Of a stretch of 64,000 nucleotides of DNA, positions 63,401-64,000 are shown in pieces. The notes under the pieces are model-generated. The model was given only the letters and a program-made list of their open reading frames with translations. It was not told where the DNA came from and did not search any database. Numbering within the stretch: position 1 is the stretch's first letter; every line of letters begins with the position of its first letter. The DNA is from Porphyromonas catoniae ATCC 51270 (lineage in GTDB: Bacteria > Bacteroidota > Bacteroidia > Bacteroidales > Porphyromonadaceae): assembly GCF_000565015.1 (NCBI RefSeq), contig NZ_JDFF01000009.1:123501-187500 (forward strand). Reading direction: 5' to 3'. A program made the translations under genes and the position numbers.

Positions 63401-63509
63401 TGACTTACCATAACTCGTCACAACGAGTTACCATAAGTTGTCCAAACGAGTTGCCGTAACTCTTTCGAGCGAGTTACCATAACTCGCAAAGGCGAACTAT
63501 GGTAACTCG
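63401..63509. repeat. Five-unit 23-bp palindrome array G (family i)
   Basis: Units begin at 63401, 63424, 63447, 63470 and 63493. Units 1-4 are in the CCA orientation (unit 3 has the variant GCCGT) and unit 5 is inverted. The right flank contains AACGATCCCC, CGTCCTAAATAGG and CGTATTTACAAGAG; the GG of TAGG is 30 bp from the end of unit 5, as in array E. Confidence 0.95.
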
Positions 63510-63905
63510 CAACGATCCCCTTCCAAACGTCCTAAATAGGCGTATTTACAAGAGCCCTCCTCCATCATACCAAGCAAGTTAGCACACGCACCCAAATATT
63601 CCTCAACAAAAGTCAGTCTCCCATTTACCCAGCTTACTTGCTAAGATCACTCCTCCCGCCCAAAGGTCTTAGTAGACGAGGGTAGGATTCTATCAACTTA
63701 GGTAATCGGGAGTTATGGAATTCTCATCATCCCCCTTTCTCTAGGTACCTCCAACAGAACAACAAGGAGGAATATAAATACTCCTCTCTCTACAACGACA
63801 CATGCACCCTCTTGATTTACAACAAGATAAATGGAATGAAGTCTTTATTTCACACCCAAGATATTAAAGATCAGTTAAAGGATTTTTGATTTTTCTTTGC
63901 AAAAG

Positions 63906-63936
63906 TTTGGTAGTATAAAAATTCTCCGTATCTTTG
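63906..63936 (+). promoter_or_regulatory. Promoter for a gene beyond the right edge
   Basis: TTTG at 63906-63909 and TATCTTTG at 63929-63936, with 19 bp between, fit the Bacteroidota -33/-7 pattern very well. Transcription would start near 63943. Confidence 0.75.
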
Positions 63937-63942
63937 TAGTGT

Positions 63943-64000
63943 ATTTTTCATGGTATTAGATTTAAGGTTAACAAAGAATAGGGGTTGTCGGGAGACAACC
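63943..64000 (+). ncRNA. Probable structured 5' leader, cut by the window edge
   Basis: From the predicted start the transcript contains TATTAGATTTAAGG, then TTAACAAAGAATA, then a 7-bp stem GGTTGTC (63983-63989) with GACAACC (63994-64000) around a 4-base loop. This resembles, from memory, conserved leaders before cold-shock or RNA-binding protein genes in Bacteroidota. The downstream gene is not in the window, so this is unproven. Confidence 0.45.

Larger units (their letters stand above)
63134..64000. other. Terminal 867-bp non-coding region with array G and a leader
   Basis: No gene is visible to the right edge. It holds the YigZ-family promoter, array G (63401-63509), a conserved array flank (63510-63553), and a plus-strand promoter (63906-63936) followed by a leader that ends in a hairpin at the window edge. 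The segment 63560-63900 shows nothing recognisable and becomes AT-rich toward the promoter. Confidence 0.65.

Noticed and set aside
9385..63509. Plasmid-type iterons or a replication origin
   Set aside because: Five 17-bp repeats at 22-23 bp recall some plasmid origins, but seven dispersed copies without a replication initiator gene, and the palindromic units, argue against it.

Overview
The window looks like a chromosomal segment from a Bacteroidota bacterium of the Porphyromonas type. The evidence is a SusC/SusD (RagA/RagB) pair, a type IX secretion sorting tail, fused SecDF and fused MsrA-MsrB, many signal-peptide outer-membrane proteins, and at least a dozen promoters with the Bacteroidota -7 box TAnnTTTG (mostly TATCTTTG). 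Shine-Dalgarno sites are not obvious. Genes are dense, mostly housekeeping, and in both orientations. I see no rRNA, tRNA, insertion sequence, prophage, cas gene or defence cluster.

Layout. 1-2046 (minus): prfB, with its programmed +1 frameshift, then rex and the start of an FAH-family gene. 2451-9318 (plus): dCMP deaminase, S41 protease, 5-formyl-THF cyclo-ligase, folP, cdaA, a small T9SS-sorted protein, a PabA/TrpG amidotransferase and holB. 9804-13424: hydrolase, ruvB, flippase. 14008-19610: dapB, lepB, a LepB paralogue that lacks its catalytic residues, a WbqC-like gene and oligopeptidase B. 20204-26517: an Lnb-type lipoprotein N-acyltransferase candidate, a degenerate alkaline-phosphatase-fold protein and secA. 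27142-29759: TonB-dependent receptor and a DUF2141 protein. 29905-39272 (minus): S41 lipoprotein, DUF3316 protein, parC, msrAB, secDF. 40223-47895 (plus): large surface lipoprotein, DUF4301 protein, Xaa-Pro aminopeptidase, M13 peptidase. 48355-52458: outer-membrane protein, xerD (minus), aroQ, pyk. 52577-57501 (minus): SusD and SusC. 58286-62581 (plus): ftsX, DUF3098, uppP, truB, queA, folK, overlapping the convergent YigZ-family gene.

Several genes serve shared processes. Envelope biogenesis and export is represented by secA, secDF, lepB, lnb, uppP, ftsX and the flippase. Folate metabolism is represented by folP, folK, the cyclo-ligase and pabA, scattered over the window. Peptide use is represented by two S41 proteases, oligopeptidase B, the M24 and M13 peptidases and the SusCD porter.

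The most unusual content is intergenic. Seven arrays, each exactly 109 bp, contain exactly five copies of a 17-bp imperfect palindrome (CGAGTTA-CCA-TAACTCG) at an exact 23-bp period. They lie only in the long gaps between transcription units. Two other palindrome families with unrelated sequence show the same layout: one centred on ACCCTTGCATGGGT (24-bp period, two loci) and one centred on GTACCTC-N4-GAGGTAC (23-bp period, one locus). Five units at about two helical turns, with different palindromes, suggests a common architecture that I do not recognise as any described repeat class. Coordinates and counts were made by hand from the sequence. Functions are inferred from motifs without database searches.
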